Source: CAYUVH01 sp964448135
GTDB taxonomy: Bacteria > Verrucomicrobiota > Verrucomicrobiia > Limisphaerales > UBA8199
Length of the DNA: 64,000 nucleotides
Direction of reading: 5' to 3'
Assembly (NCBI GenBank): GCA_964448135.1
Contig: CAYUVH010000064.1
Location: forward strand, 1-64,000
Notes under the pieces: model-generated
The model's input: only the letters and a program-made list of their open reading frames with translations
Told to the model about the DNA's origin: nothing
Databases searched by the model: none
Made by a program: the position numbers and the translations under genes
Shown: one piece after another, positions 51,287-60,463 of the stretch
Layout: each line of letters starts with the position of its first letter
How positions within the stretch are numbered: position 1 is the first letter of the stretch

Positions 51287-51315
51287 AATCCCTCTCCCCA
51301 CGAGGAGGAGAGGGA
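51287..51315. repeat. CCCTCTCC..GGAGAGGG hairpin
   Basis: CCCTCTCCCCACGAGGAGGAGAGGG forms a short stem. It lies between convergent stops (51273 and 51327) and may help end transcription. Confidence 0.6.
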
Positions 51316-51326
51316 AGAAAGTCACT

Positions 51327-51779
51327 TCAGGCCTTCCCACCGAAGCTCACGTAGTCATCCACATCCAGGATGTCAAACCACGTCGCGATGTCCTCGCGTT
51401 TGGGCGCGGTTTTTGTGTGGAGCTTGTTGAAGTAATCCCGGGTCTCCGGATCCGTCGGTCCGCGGCGCGCGGCGTGCTCGGACCAATAGGCGATCTCCGC
51501 CTCGGTTGGCTTGTTCTTCGCGTTGGCCTCGATCCACTCGAGGACTTCCCCGTCGCCCTTGCCGGCGGCGAGCTGCTTCTTCAGCGCCTTGGGATCGATG
51601 CCCGCAAAGTCCAGCCAGCGCTGGTCCATCGGGCACGCATAATCATATTCGCCGTTCTTGCCCGCGATCGTGGCGCGGCCCTTGTCGAGGATGCGCGGCA
51701 GGATCACATAGCCGCCGAGTTTCACGCGCGGGCTGCGCGGCGGAATTTTCGTCAGGTCAGGGGCGTTCTTCAAAGACAT
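51327..51779 (-). CDS. DUF5069 family protein
   Basis: 150 residues from ATG 51779. The order of conserved segments (DLTKIPPRSPRVKLGGYVIL, RILDKGRATIAGKNGEYDY, CPMDQRWLDFAGIDPKALKK, GKGDGEVLEWI) fits the DUF5069 family. No function is established. An in-frame ATG 22 codons upstream exists but adds a basic, poorly conserved leader. Confidence 0.8.
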   Translation of the reverse strand: MSLKNAPDLTKIPPRSPRVKLGGYVILPRILDKGRATIAGKNGEYDYACPMDQRWLDFAGIDPKALKKQLAAGKGDGEVLEWIEANAKNKPTEAEIAYWSEHAARRGPTDPETRDYFNKLHTKTAPKREDIATWFDILDVDDYVSFGGKA

Positions 51780-51918
51780 AAACAGGTCATTTCCAATCGG
51801 GGAGGGTTTGGGAGTTGCGGCGCGCCCCGTTCGCGTCGCAGCCATGGTAAGCTGCCGTAGGCGAAAAGAAACGCAAGAAAGTGGCGGACCGCTCCCGGCG
51901 GGAAGGCATCTCGATTTG

Positions 51919-52050
51919 TAGCGCAAGCTTCCAGCCTGCTGTGTCGCGGATTTCCAATCCGCAGGCCTCACGATAGCTCAACGTCCCACAGCGTTTGCGC
52001 GGCCAGCCGACTGGAAGTCGGCGATACAGCAGGCTGGAAGCCTGAGCTAC
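51919..52050. repeat. Four-hairpin dispersed repeat, copy C
   Basis: 132 bp, from TAGCGCAAGC to CCTGAGCTA, with the same inner stems GCGGATT..AATCCGC and GCCGACT..AGTCGGC as copies A and B. It occupies most of the 312-bp gap 51780-52091. Confidence 0.85.
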
Positions 52051-52091
52051 TATCAGCAGCACCAATGCAGATTCCTCTGCCTTGGCACAGC

Positions 52092-53120
52092 TCAAAGAAG
52101 GTGTTTCACGAGCGAAAGAACCCCCTGCTTCACCGCCGAACGATGATGCGACCCGCCCGAGGCCCGCAAAACCTCCTCGCGATTACGCAAATACCAGTCG
52201 TAACTCTGCGCGAACATCTCATCCGTCGAAATGCGCGGCTGCCAGTTCAACTCCCGCTGCGCCTTGCTGATGTCAAAATACAGCGAGCGGCCATACATCA
52301 GCGCGTGATACGGCCCCAGCGGCGAAAGCCCGATCGCGCTGGTCAGTTTCATCCCCAGCATCGCTGGCGCCATCGGCACGCTCTTGACGCGCGAGCCGGT
52401 GTTCGCATGCGCGCACAATCGTTCCAACGTCTCGCGCATCGTGCCGAAAAGCGCCGCGCCGCAATTATACGTCGTCGGCCCGGGTCGCCCGGCCGCCAGA
52501 ATGCACGCGTCCGCCAGGTCCGCCGCGTGGACAAACTGATAGAGATTATCGCCCTTGCCGAGGACAGGCACATTGTAACCCTCACGAATCCACTCAAAAA
52601 GAATCTGAAATATCCCCAGCCGCCCATGACCCATGATCGTGCGCGGGCGAATCACCGTGACGTCCAATCCCTCGCCCGAGTACCGCGCGCAGAGCTTTTC
52701 GCCTTCAAGCTTCGCCCGGCCATAAGCTTCCCCCGGACTCGGCTCCGTCTGTTCGTTGACCGGATTTGATTTGGGCACGCCGAACACCGCGCTCGACGAA
52801 ACATACACCACCTTGCGTACGCCATTTTGTCGCGCCGCCTTGAGCAGGTTCTCCGTGCCGCCGACATTGACCGATTCAAACAGCGCCCGGTCCTTCGCCA
52901 GTGGCACCTGCGCCACGCAATGATAAACCGCCTCGCACCCCGCCGACGCCGCCTTCACTTTTTCCAAATCCCGGATATCGCCCTGGACGAACTCCGTTTC
53001 CTTCGGCCGGTCCGTGGCATCCGAAAGATCAAAGATCCGCACCCGCTTCCCCTGCCCGCGCAACCGCTCCGCCAGCAGCGAACCAAAATACCCCGAACCA
53101 CCAGTGACAAGATGCGTCAT
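52092..53120 (-). CDS. NAD-dependent epimerase/dehydratase (extended SDR, 3-beta-HSD-like)
   Basis: 342 residues. The N-terminal NAD motif is VTGGSGYFGS, the catalytic motif SSSAVFG ... YGRAKLEGE (YxxxK), and VIRPRTIMGHG the substrate loop. The family acts on nucleotide sugars, sterols or alkyl-ketone intermediates; the spacing after YxxxK is nearest to 3-beta-hydroxysteroid-dehydrogenase/OleD-like members, but substrate is unknown. No sugar or lipid gene cluster surrounds it. Confidence 0.85.
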   Translation of the reverse strand: MTHLVTGGSGYFGSLLAERLRGQGKRVRIFDLSDATDRPKETEFVQGDIRDLEKVKAASAGCEAVYHCVAQVPLAKDRALFESVNVGGTENLLKAARQNGVRKVVYVSSSAVFGVPKSNPVNEQTEPSPGEAYGRAKLEGEKLCARYSGEGLDVTVIRPRTIMGHGRLGIFQILFEWIREGYNVPVLGKGDNLYQFVHAADLADACILAAGRPGPTTYNCGAALFGTMRETLERLCAHANTGSRVKSVPMAPAMLGMKLTSAIGLSPLGPYHALMYGRSLYFDISKAQRELNWQPRISTDEMFAQSYDWYLRNREEVLRASGGSHHRSAVKQGVLSLVKHLL

Positions 53121-53121
53121 G

Positions 53122-53174
53122 AATTTGGAATTTGGAGCTTATCTGGACCTTGGTTCTTGGTCCTTGGTGCTTTC
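53122..53174. repeat. CTTGGTTCTTGGTCCTTGGTG-type repeat, copy 8
   Basis: Directly upstream of the SDR start: TTTGGAGCTTATCTGGACC followed by TTGGTTCTTGGTCCTTGGTGC. Confidence 0.75.
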
Positions 53175-53314
53175 CCAGCCCCGTTCGATCACGCCGCAGT
53201 ATAGTACGTATGTCAACAGCCCGTGCTTGGCACCCCGCCCCCAACCGCCTATGCTCCGCCCGCTGGGAAAGCCGGCGCCACGGCGCTGCGACGAACCACC
53301 AATCCAGGATTTAC

Positions 53315-53794
53315 ATGGACGAGCTATTGAAAATGCTGCAGGCCAACGCGCTGGAGTCGCGCGAAAACCTCGCCCGCATGCTGGGCGTGCCGGCCGCCGA
53401 AGTGAACACGCGCATCGCCGAGTACGAGAAGACCGGCGTCATCCGCGGCTACCAGGCCATCCTGAACGAAGACCGCCTCGACCTCGACAAGGTCACCGCC
53501 GTCATCGAAGTGAAAGTCACCCCGCAACGCGAAGGCGGCTTCGACACCATCGCGCACCGGCTCAGCCGTTTTCCCGAAGTGAAATCCGCGTGGCTCATGA
53601 GCGGCGCTTACGACCTCCTGCTGTTCGTCGAAGGCCGCAATTTGCGCGAAGTCGCCGCCTTCGTCAGCGAGCGGCTCGCTTCCCTCGAGGGCGTGGTTTC
53701 CACCTCCACGCATTTCATGCTCAAGACCTACAAGCACCTCGGCGTGCTGATGCACCAGGAATCCCCCGATGAGCGGCTCAGCATCTCTCCGTGA
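53315..53794 (+). CDS. Lrp/AsnC-family transcriptional regulator
   Basis: 159 residues from ATG 53315. A short winged-helix N-terminus (MDELLKMLQANALESRENLARMLGVPAAEVNTRI) and a C-terminal RAM/AsnC ligand-binding domain (AVIEVKVTP ... VKSAWLMSGAYDLLLFVEG). It overlaps the aminotransferase by 26 bp and probably regulates it in response to an amino acid. Confidence 0.88.
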   Translation: MDELLKMLQANALESRENLARMLGVPAAEVNTRIAEYEKTGVIRGYQAILNEDRLDLDKVTAVIEVKVTPQREGGFDTIAHRLSRFPEVKSAWLMSGAYDLLLFVEGRNLREVAAFVSERLASLEGVVSTSTHFMLKTYKHLGVLMHQESPDERLSISP

Positions 53795-54944
53795 CCGGTT
53801 GAACGCGACCGTGCGCGACATCCCGCGCTCGGGCATCCGCGATTTCTTCGACATCGTCACGACCCTCAAGGACGTCATCAGCCTGGGGATCGGCGAACCG
53901 GATTTCGACACGCCCTGGCATGTCCGCGAATCCGCCGTCTTCGCGCTCGAGCGCGGCGTCACCCACTACACCAGCAACCTCGGCTACCTCGATCTGCGCC
54001 GCGCCCTTGCCGGCTATGTCGAACGATACTTCGGCGCGCGCTACAATCCCGAAACCGAAGTGCTGATCACCGTCGGCGTCAGCGAAGCGCTCGATCTCGC
54101 CCTGCGCGCGCTGTTGAATCCCGGCGACGAAGTGATCTACCACGAGCCGTGTTACGTCTCCTACCGCGCCACGATCCTCTTCGCGCACGGCGTCCCCGTC
54201 GCCGTCGAGACGAAGGCGGACAACGGCTTCCGCCTCACCCGCGCGATGCTGGAGGCGAAAGTCACGCCACGCACGAAAGTGCTGATGCTCAATTTCCCGA
54301 ACAATCCCACCGGCGCCGTCATGAGCCGCGCGGACTTGGAGGAAATTGCCGCTTTCGCCCGCGAACGCGATCTCATTGTCATCACCGACGAAATCTACGC
54401 CGAACTCACCTACGACACGCCGCACACCAGCCTCGTCAGCCTGCCCGGCCTGCGCGAGCGCACGATCTTTCTCCACGGCTTCTCCAAAGCCTGGGCCATG
54501 ACCGGTTTCCGCCTCGGCTATGCTTGTGGCCCCGCCGAACTAATTGATGCGATGATGAAAATCCATCAATACACCATGCTCTGCGCCTCCTCGCTCAGCC
54601 AGAAAGCGGCCCTCGAAGCATTGACCCGTCCCGACGTGGACGTCGGCGAAATGGTCGCCGAATACCGCCGGCGCCGGAATTTCATCGTATCCGCCTTCGC
54701 CGACATGGGCCTCGAATGTCACCGTCCCCTCGGCGCCTTCTACGCCTTCCCGAACATCGCGAAATTCGGCCTGACCTCCCGCGACTTCGCGTTGAAGTTC
54801 CTAAAGGACGAAAAAGTCGCCGTGGTACCCGGCAATGCCTTCGGCGATTGCGGCGAAGGCTTCGTCCGCTGCGCCTACGCCACCAGCTTCGACAACATCA
54901 AAGAAGCCATGGCGCGATTGAAGCGCTTCATTGGCAGGTTGTAG
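53769..54944 (+). CDS. Class I/II PLP-dependent aminotransferase (PatA-like)
   Basis: 391 residues of fold-type I. PLP Lys is in HGFSKAWAMTGFRLGY, with LNFPNNPTGAV and ITDEIYAELTYD as cofactor-binding segments, and the substrate-carboxylate Arg in FVRCAYATS. The sequence resembles PatA/DapX-type aspartate-family aminotransferases (candidates: N-acetyl-LL-diaminopimelate, aspartate or aromatic substrates). Its start lies inside the Lrp-like gene, so they form one transcript. Confidence 0.88.
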   Translation: MSGSASLRDRLNATVRDIPRSGIRDFFDIVTTLKDVISLGIGEPDFDTPWHVRESAVFALERGVTHYTSNLGYLDLRRALAGYVERYFGARYNPETEVLITVGVSEALDLALRALLNPGDEVIYHEPCYVSYRATILFAHGVPVAVETKADNGFRLTRAMLEAKVTPRTKVLMLNFPNNPTGAVMSRADLEEIAAFARERDLIVITDEIYAELTYDTPHTSLVSLPGLRERTIFLHGFSKAWAMTGFRLGYACGPAELIDAMMKIHQYTMLCASSLSQKAALEALTRPDVDVGEMVAEYRRRRNFIVSAFADMGLECHRPLGAFYAFPNIAKFGLTSRDFALKFLKDEKVAVVPGNAFGDCGEGFVRCAYATSFDNIKEAMARLKRFIGRL

Positions 54945-54953
54945 GATCAGGCC

Positions 54954-55508
54954 CTACCTCGCGCTCGTTTGGAGTGCCTCGAGCAGCGAGTCCTCATCAA
55001 ATGCGTCGTCATAGCGCACGCCGTTGATGAAAAACGTCGGCGTGCCATTGACCCCCGCGCGAACGCCGGCGCGAAAATCCTCCCGCACGCGCGCCGTGCA
55101 AGCTCCGGCGGCGATGTCGCCGAGCAACTTGCGCGCGTCGAGCCCCAGCTCCTGGGCGTAACCGGCCAGGTCCTCCTCATCCAGCGCCTGCTGATTATCG
55201 AACAGTATGTCGTGCATCTCCCAGAACTTCCCCTGCGCCGCCGCCGCTTCCGCCGCCTCGGCGGCGCGTTGGGCGTGCGGGTGCATGTTGGAGAGCGGAA
55301 AATTGCGAAACGCGAAACACAGCTTCTTTCCCAAACGCTTCTGAATCGCTTTGATGATGGGATAGGCTCCGCCGCAATAGGGACACTCGTAGTCGCCGTA
55401 TTCCAGCAAAACAATCGGCGCGTCCAACGAGCCCTGGACGTGATCGCGGCCCGCCACAGGCAGGCCAAGTTTGTCCTTCGGAATGCTGCCGGTAGCTTCG
55501 CCACTCAT
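54954..55508 (-). CDS. DsbA-like thioredoxin-fold protein
   Basis: 184 residues from ATG 55508. Active site Cys42-Pro-Tyr-Cys45 in EYGDYECPYCGGAYP and cis-Pro in GVNGTPTFFINGVRYD. No signal peptide is present, so a cytoplasmic location is likely, which is unusual for a DsbA-type oxidoreductase. The ATG overlaps the stop of the peroxiredoxin gene (ATGA), implying coupled translation and perhaps electron transfer between them. The longer open frame in which it lies is an upstream-extended artefact. Confidence 0.88.
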   Translation of the reverse strand: MSGEATGSIPKDKLGLPVAGRDHVQGSLDAPIVLLEYGDYECPYCGGAYPIIKAIQKRLGKKLCFAFRNFPLSNMHPHAQRAAEAAEAAAAQGKFWEMHDILFDNQQALDEEDLAGYAQELGLDARKLLGDIAAGACTARVREDFRAGVRAGVNGTPTFFINGVRYDDAFDEDSLLEALQTSAR

Positions 55509-55999
55509 TTCGGTTGTCCTTTCGCCTGCAGTTCTTCGAGTGCATGAATGATTCCCGCGGCGCCCGGATTTACACCGACCGGCGAGACGTGGCTCCAATG
55601 AATCACGCCTTCCGCGTTGATGACAAACAGCGCGCGCTCGGTCACACCTTCGCTCGCGCGATAAACGCCGTAACGCCGCGCCACCTCGCCCTTCGGCTCG
55701 AAATCGGACAGCAGCGGAAAGTGCAGCTTGCGATCCTTGCTGAACGCCGCGTGGCACCAGGAGCCATCCACGGAGATGCCAAGGATTTCCGCGCCGAGCT
55801 CCTGGAACTCCGACAGCATTTCGTTGTAGAGCGCCATTTGGTCGCCGCAGACCGGGCTCCAATCGGCCGGGTAAAACGCCAGCACCACCGGTTGGCCGCG
55901 AAATTCACTGAGCTCCACCAATTGGTCCGGCGTGCTGTGCAGGCTGAAATCCGGCGCGGGCGTGCCCGCCGGCAGGGCGTGGGAAGTATGGTTATTCAT
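55505..55999 (-). CDS. Peroxiredoxin (AhpC/TSA family)
   Basis: 164 residues. The peroxidatic Cys51 is in YPADWSPVCGDQM; a second Cys at WCHAAF may resolve it. VNAEGVIHWSHVSP is the expected C-terminal strand. It reduces peroxides in the cytoplasm. First gene of a two-gene unit with a DsbA-like protein. Confidence 0.9.
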   Translation of the reverse strand: MNNHTSHALPAGTPAPDFSLHSTPDQLVELSEFRGQPVVLAFYPADWSPVCGDQMALYNEMLSEFQELGAEILGISVDGSWCHAAFSKDRKLHFPLLSDFEPKGEVARRYGVYRASEGVTERALFVINAEGVIHWSHVSPVGVNPGAAGIIHALEELQAKGQPK

Positions 56000-56125
56000 G
56001 GGCAGGCAAAATGCAGGAATGTCTTTGGATATTGTTCATTGCTGACCCTCACTCACGAAATCGCCACTGCGCCAAGGGTCGTGTTATCCATACGCCCTCC
56101 CGCCGCGATTCTCAAATTATTTTCG

Positions 56126-57691
56126 TCACGCGAAACGAATGTAACAGACAATCAAAATCGACGTAATGATCGCCCACCACAGCGCCGGATTCTTCAGCAC
56201 CCCCGCCCGCCGGCCATGCTCCGCCGTCAAAATCATGCTCTCGCGGTTCCAGATCAACCCCTTCAGCTCGGCCTCGGACTTCGGTTTTGTCGCCAGGCTC
56301 ACCACGACGCAGAGCACGATGCAGCTCCAAAAAACGATGCCCGTGCGATTCTGAAAAGGCATGTGCGGAAAGACCGCTTTAAGTGCGAAAGAAAGTGGAA
56401 TCGTGAGCGCCCCGGCTGCCAATGCGCCGGCATGGGTCGTGCGCTTCCACAGAATCCCCAGCAGAAACATCGTGGCGATGCCCGGCGTGAATAAACCGTA
56501 GGCGTTGAGCAAATATAAAAAAATCGGTTTCTTCGCATGCTCGATCAGCAGCCACGCGCCGCCGATCCCGACCAGAATCACCACCACCCCCGCCCACCGC
56601 GCAAACGAAACCGCCTGCGCCTCCGCCACCGGTTTGCGTCGGATCGGCAGGTAAAAATCCATGGTGAGAATGGTGGTGCAGGAGTTCAGGGCGCCCGAAA
56701 GGTGCGACATTACCGCCGCAATCAGCCCCGCCATCACAAGCCCAACCACGCCGGCCGGCAGCAAATTCTCCACCAGCGTCGGAAACGCGAGATCATCCTT
56801 TTCCAAATGCGGAAACAATTTCGGCGCGAGCAGCCCGGGGATGGTGAAGATGAGCGGGAGCAGAAATTTAAGGTAGTTCTGAAACACGATGCCCATCCGC
56901 GCGTGCCATTCGTCGCGCGCCGCGAGCACGCGCTGCACGATGAACTGATTCGTCGCGCAATAAAATACGCTGATGCACAACGTCCCGCCGAGATACATTG
57001 TCCACGGAAAATCCGGATCGTTCGCGGGGTAAATCAGCTTCCAATCCGGCATGGTCGCCTTGACGCCGGAGAAACCACCCGCCGCGCGAATGGTCGCCAC
57101 CGAGAGGATAATGCCCCCGATCAACAGCACGCCCAGCTGAAGCATTTCCGTCCAGATCACCGCGCGCAATCCCCCCGAAATCGCGTAAATGCCCGTCGCC
57201 ACCGCCAGCACCACCGCGCTCGTCAGTACCGGAATACCGAGCAACGAATGCAACGACAACGCGCCCAGATAAAGCACCGCGCTGATCTCGACGAACACAT
57301 AAGTCAGCACCACCAAACCTGCATACAACGTCCGTGCCCCGCCCCCATAACGGCGCTGCAAAAACTCCGGCATCGTGTAAAAACCATTCCGCAAATAGAA
57401 CGGCAGAAAAATCCACAGCAACGCGTTGAAGCCAATCAGGATGGCGTTCCACTCCACGACAATCGCCACAAACCCGCGATGATACGCCGTGCCCATCGCG
57501 CCAACCAATTGATGGCTGCTGATGTTCGACGCGATGATGCTCGCCCCGATCATCCACCAGGGCAGCCGGTCGCCGGCGAGGAAGTAATCGCGCTTGGTGC
57601 TTTTGCCGCGCCGCGCCGCCAGCAGCCCGAGCCCCAGCGTCAGGAGGAGATAGACGCTGAAGATGGTGACATCGAGCAGCGTCAGCTTCAT
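56126..57691 (-). CDS. Sodium:solute symporter (SSS family)
   Basis: 521 residues with about 13 transmembrane helices. Family-typical segments are the N-terminal GRGKSTKRDYFLAGDRLPWW-like motif, SNISSHQLVGAMGTAYHRG, YAISGGLRAVIWTE and the unwound TM1 region. It belongs to the glucose/galactose- or sialic-acid-related part of the family, judging from its length. The gene follows the dehydratase by 3 bp and so is the third gene of a catabolic operon; it likely imports the substrate. Confidence 0.88.
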   Translation of the reverse strand: MKLTLLDVTIFSVYLLLTLGLGLLAARRGKSTKRDYFLAGDRLPWWMIGASIIASNISSHQLVGAMGTAYHRGFVAIVVEWNAILIGFNALLWIFLPFYLRNGFYTMPEFLQRRYGGGARTLYAGLVVLTYVFVEISAVLYLGALSLHSLLGIPVLTSAVVLAVATGIYAISGGLRAVIWTEMLQLGVLLIGGIILSVATIRAAGGFSGVKATMPDWKLIYPANDPDFPWTMYLGGTLCISVFYCATNQFIVQRVLAARDEWHARMGIVFQNYLKFLLPLIFTIPGLLAPKLFPHLEKDDLAFPTLVENLLPAGVVGLVMAGLIAAVMSHLSGALNSCTTILTMDFYLPIRRKPVAEAQAVSFARWAGVVVILVGIGGAWLLIEHAKKPIFLYLLNAYGLFTPGIATMFLLGILWKRTTHAGALAAGALTIPLSFALKAVFPHMPFQNRTGIVFWSCIVLCVVVSLATKPKSEAELKGLIWNRESMILTAEHGRRAGVLKNPALWWAIITSILIVCYIRFA

Positions 57692-57694
57692 GGC

Positions 57695-58873
57695 TTACCA
57701 ATCCCCGGGCGCGCCGTCGCGATAATAGGTCCGTTGCGGCAACTCCTGTTTGAACGGATGCTTCCGCACTTCCTTCTCGTTGATCTCGATCCCCAGGCCT
57801 GGCCGTTGGTTCGGCCGCACAATCCGCCCCTTTTTCTCGACCTTGAACCCTTCGCTCACGACATCCTCGCGCCACGGCACATCCTGGTGGACGCTCTCGC
57901 AAATAATGTAAGAGGGCGTCGCAAACCCAAGCTCCAGCGAAGCCGCCGTGCTCACCGGCCCCATCGGATTATGCGGTGCCAATGCGACGCGATGCACCTC
58001 CGCCAGCGTCGCAATGCGCCGCGCTTCGCTGAGTCCGCCGCAATGCGCAATGTCCGGCTGGATCACCGTCGCGCAACCTCGCTGCAGCAATTGATGAAAA
58101 GCATGTATGCCCACCAATCGCTCCCCGGTCGCAATCGGCGTGCTCACCGCGCGCCGGATTTCCGCCATGCCGTCCAACGCTTCCGGCCAGCACGGCTCTT
58201 CGAAGAAATAAAGCCCATACGGCTCCAACGCCTTGGCAAACTGCAGACCCATCGCCGGACTCGGCCGCGCATGGCAATCGACCATGATATCGATGCCGTC
58301 GCCCACCGCTTCGCGCATCGCCTTCACACACGCCTCCGCGTAGCGAATCGGCCGCAGTCCTTCCAGCGGCATCGTCTCCGGCACCGCCATGGATTTGAAC
58401 GCCGTGAACCCATCGGCCACCGCCTTCTTTGCCAGTTGCCCGAACCGCTTCGCGTCGCCCGGCTTCGTTTCGTAAAAATCCTCCATCTTCCCGCCGCCCA
58501 GATGACAGTAGAGCCGCACATAATCGCGCACCGGCCCGCCCCAGAGCTTGTGACAGGGCACGCCATGGACCTTCCCCATGATGTCCCACAACGCGATGTC
58601 GATGCCGCTGATGGCAGTCGCGCGGACGATGCCATTGCCATGCCAGAAATGTTGGCGGTGCATGATCTGCCACAGATATTCCACGCGCGTTGGGTCTTCG
58701 CCGATGAGTAATGGCGTCAGGTCCTCCACCGCGCCCACTACCGAGCGCGTGTGCCATTCCAGCGTCGCCTCGCCCCAGCCGTAGAGGCCGGGTTGGTCGG
58801 TCACGACCTTGACGAAGATCCAATTGCGCATGCGCGCATTGCAAACCAGCGTTTCGATGCGGGTGATTTTCAT
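57695..58873 (-). CDS. dgoD: Enolase-superfamily sugar-acid dehydratase (D-galactonate dehydratase-like)
   Basis: 392 residues of the mandelate racemase/muconate lactonizing fold. Metal ligands are seen in MVDCHARPSP, YFFEEPC and TGERLVG; QPDIAHCGG and APHNPMGP supply the His/Asp base dyad of the GalD subgroup. Segments GLYGWGEATLEWHTRSVVGA and WPEALDGMAEI match galactonate dehydratases. Substrate could be another aldonate. It is followed 3 bp later by the symporter and preceded 4 bp earlier by the aminotransferase. Confidence 0.85.
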   Translation of the reverse strand: MKITRIETLVCNARMRNWIFVKVVTDQPGLYGWGEATLEWHTRSVVGAVEDLTPLLIGEDPTRVEYLWQIMHRQHFWHGNGIVRATAISGIDIALWDIMGKVHGVPCHKLWGGPVRDYVRLYCHLGGGKMEDFYETKPGDAKRFGQLAKKAVADGFTAFKSMAVPETMPLEGLRPIRYAEACVKAMREAVGDGIDIMVDCHARPSPAMGLQFAKALEPYGLYFFEEPCWPEALDGMAEIRRAVSTPIATGERLVGIHAFHQLLQRGCATVIQPDIAHCGGLSEARRIATLAEVHRVALAPHNPMGPVSTAASLELGFATPSYIICESVHQDVPWREDVVSEGFKVEKKGRIVRPNQRPGLGIEINEKEVRKHPFKQELPQRTYYRDGAPGDW

Positions 58874-58877
58874 GATG

Positions 58878-60227
58878 CTATGCCTTCAATCCGCGCAGCA
58901 CCTTCTCCATCTTCTCCAGCGTCTCTTCGATATCCTTCGTCGTGTGCGCGTAGGAAATGCTGCCCTGTTTGATCGGCAGCGGGAATTGGTAAATCCCCAG
59001 TTTGATCAGTTCGACGCGGAACTGCTTGTCGCGGGCAAAATTCACGTTCTGCGCGAGATCGTGATAATCACGCGGCGCGTGGTCCATGAAATACAGGCAG
59101 AACGCCGAGCCCACGCGCGCCAGGTGCGCCGGCATCCCCAGCTCCTTCACGATCCGCGTCACCCCGTCCTCCAACATCTGCCCCAGCTTGTACACGTGGG
59201 CATAAACCCCCGCCTTCGGATCCGCCAGCTTCTTCAACGTCGCGATCGCCGCCGCGTTGGTGACCGGGTGCGCGTTGTAAGTCCCCGCGATCAGCACCCG
59301 CTTCGCGCGATCCGGATGCGTGAACAAATCCATGTAACGCTTCTTCCCCGCGATCACGCCCATCGGATACCCATTCGCCACCGCCTTGCCGAACGAACAC
59401 AAATCCGGCGTCACTCCGCAGATGCCCTGGTAACCACCTAGCCCGTGCCGGAAGCCCGTCTTCACTTCGTCGAAAATCAGCAGGCAGCCGAACTCATCCG
59501 CCAGCTTGCGCAGCCCTTCCAGAAAACCCGGTTGCGGTTTCACGATGCCGATGTTCTGCAGCAACGGCTCCAGCAGAATTCCCGCGACGGGATACTTGCC
59601 CAGCACGTAACGCACCGAATCCAGGTCGTTGTAATTGACGTTGTGGATCAGCGCCTGGTGCGCCTTCGGAATTCCCGCCGAGATCGGATCGAAGGCATAC
59701 TCCCCCGGGCTCACCCGTGGCCCGACATCCTTCAAGTCGCTCATCAGGTTCCCGGCCACGTCATTATGCCAGCCGTTGTAGCCGCCCTGCATCGTGATCA
59801 TGTGATCGCGGCCCGTCGCGGCGCGCGCCAGGCGAATCGCGTGGTAGGTGGCCTCCGACCCCGTGCACGTGATCTGCATTTTTTCCACCGTCGGCACGCA
59901 GCGACAAAACAGCTCCGCCAGTTCCCCCTCCAGGTCAGTGGGACCAGCGCCCATCAGCACGCGCTTCTCTTTGAAAACCGACTGCACCGCGCCGTCCACC
60001 TCCGCGTCCGCGTGGCCGAGGAAATACGCCGAGAACGCCGCCTGGTAATCAATGTATTCGTTGCCCTCGAGGTCCCACACGCGGCTGCCCTGCCCGCGCA
60101 CGAAACAGATATTCGGATCGCACTTGCGGTTGAGGGAGACCACACCTCCGGGGATCCAGGTCTCGTTACGTTGCAAAACTTCGCGGGATTTGGGCCATTC
60201 GGTCATTGGTAAAAGGCTAGAAGCCAT
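58878..60227 (-). CDS. Class III aminotransferase (glutamate-1-semialdehyde aminomutase-like)
   Basis: 449 residues. PLP-binding segments are CTGSEATYHAIRLAR, LIFDEVKTGFRHG and the PLP Lys in CSFGKAVANGYPMG. Although it resembles HemL, its place as first gene of a sugar-acid operon argues for a catabolic aminotransferase acting on an amino sugar, amino acid or semialdehyde. ATG 60227 is used; ATG 60206 would remove seven residues and also fits. Confidence 0.85.
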   Translation of the reverse strand: MASSLLPMTEWPKSREVLQRNETWIPGGVVSLNRKCDPNICFVRGQGSRVWDLEGNEYIDYQAAFSAYFLGHADAEVDGAVQSVFKEKRVLMGAGPTDLEGELAELFCRCVPTVEKMQITCTGSEATYHAIRLARAATGRDHMITMQGGYNGWHNDVAGNLMSDLKDVGPRVSPGEYAFDPISAGIPKAHQALIHNVNYNDLDSVRYVLGKYPVAGILLEPLLQNIGIVKPQPGFLEGLRKLADEFGCLLIFDEVKTGFRHGLGGYQGICGVTPDLCSFGKAVANGYPMGVIAGKKRYMDLFTHPDRAKRVLIAGTYNAHPVTNAAAIATLKKLADPKAGVYAHVYKLGQMLEDGVTRIVKELGMPAHLARVGSAFCLYFMDHAPRDYHDLAQNVNFARDKQFRVELIKLGIYQFPLPIKQGSISYAHTTKDIEETLEKMEKVLRGLKA

Positions 60228-60287
60228 CTCCTAATTGGGCAAGAGTGGAGCAGCAATTTCACTAAAACTGTGGCCACCGAAAGGTAG

Positions 60288-60309
60288 GGCCGGCAGTCCC
60301 CTGCCGGCC
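60288..60309. repeat. GGCCGGCAG-TCCC-CTGCCGGCC hairpin
   Basis: A perfect 9-bp stem with a 4-nt loop upstream of the aminotransferase operon. No T-run; a likely REP-type element in the 60228-60463 gap. Confidence 0.75.
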
Positions 60310-60463
60310 GCGGCGTCACTACCCGCGACCACGAAGTGATTTAATTCGCTCTAACGGGAACCAGCGGCCCGCGCTGCACCTGCCCGAAGGGACTTCAGTA
60401 ATGTACCCGACCTGAAAATTCTCGCATTTCCCAGTTGCCAGGCTTATCGTTTTTGTACTGCGT

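Noticed and set aside
56537..58711. Plus-strand open frame of 724 codons opposite the symporter and dehydratase
   Set aside because: Arg/His-rich shadow of two well-supported minus-strand genes in GC-rich DNA.
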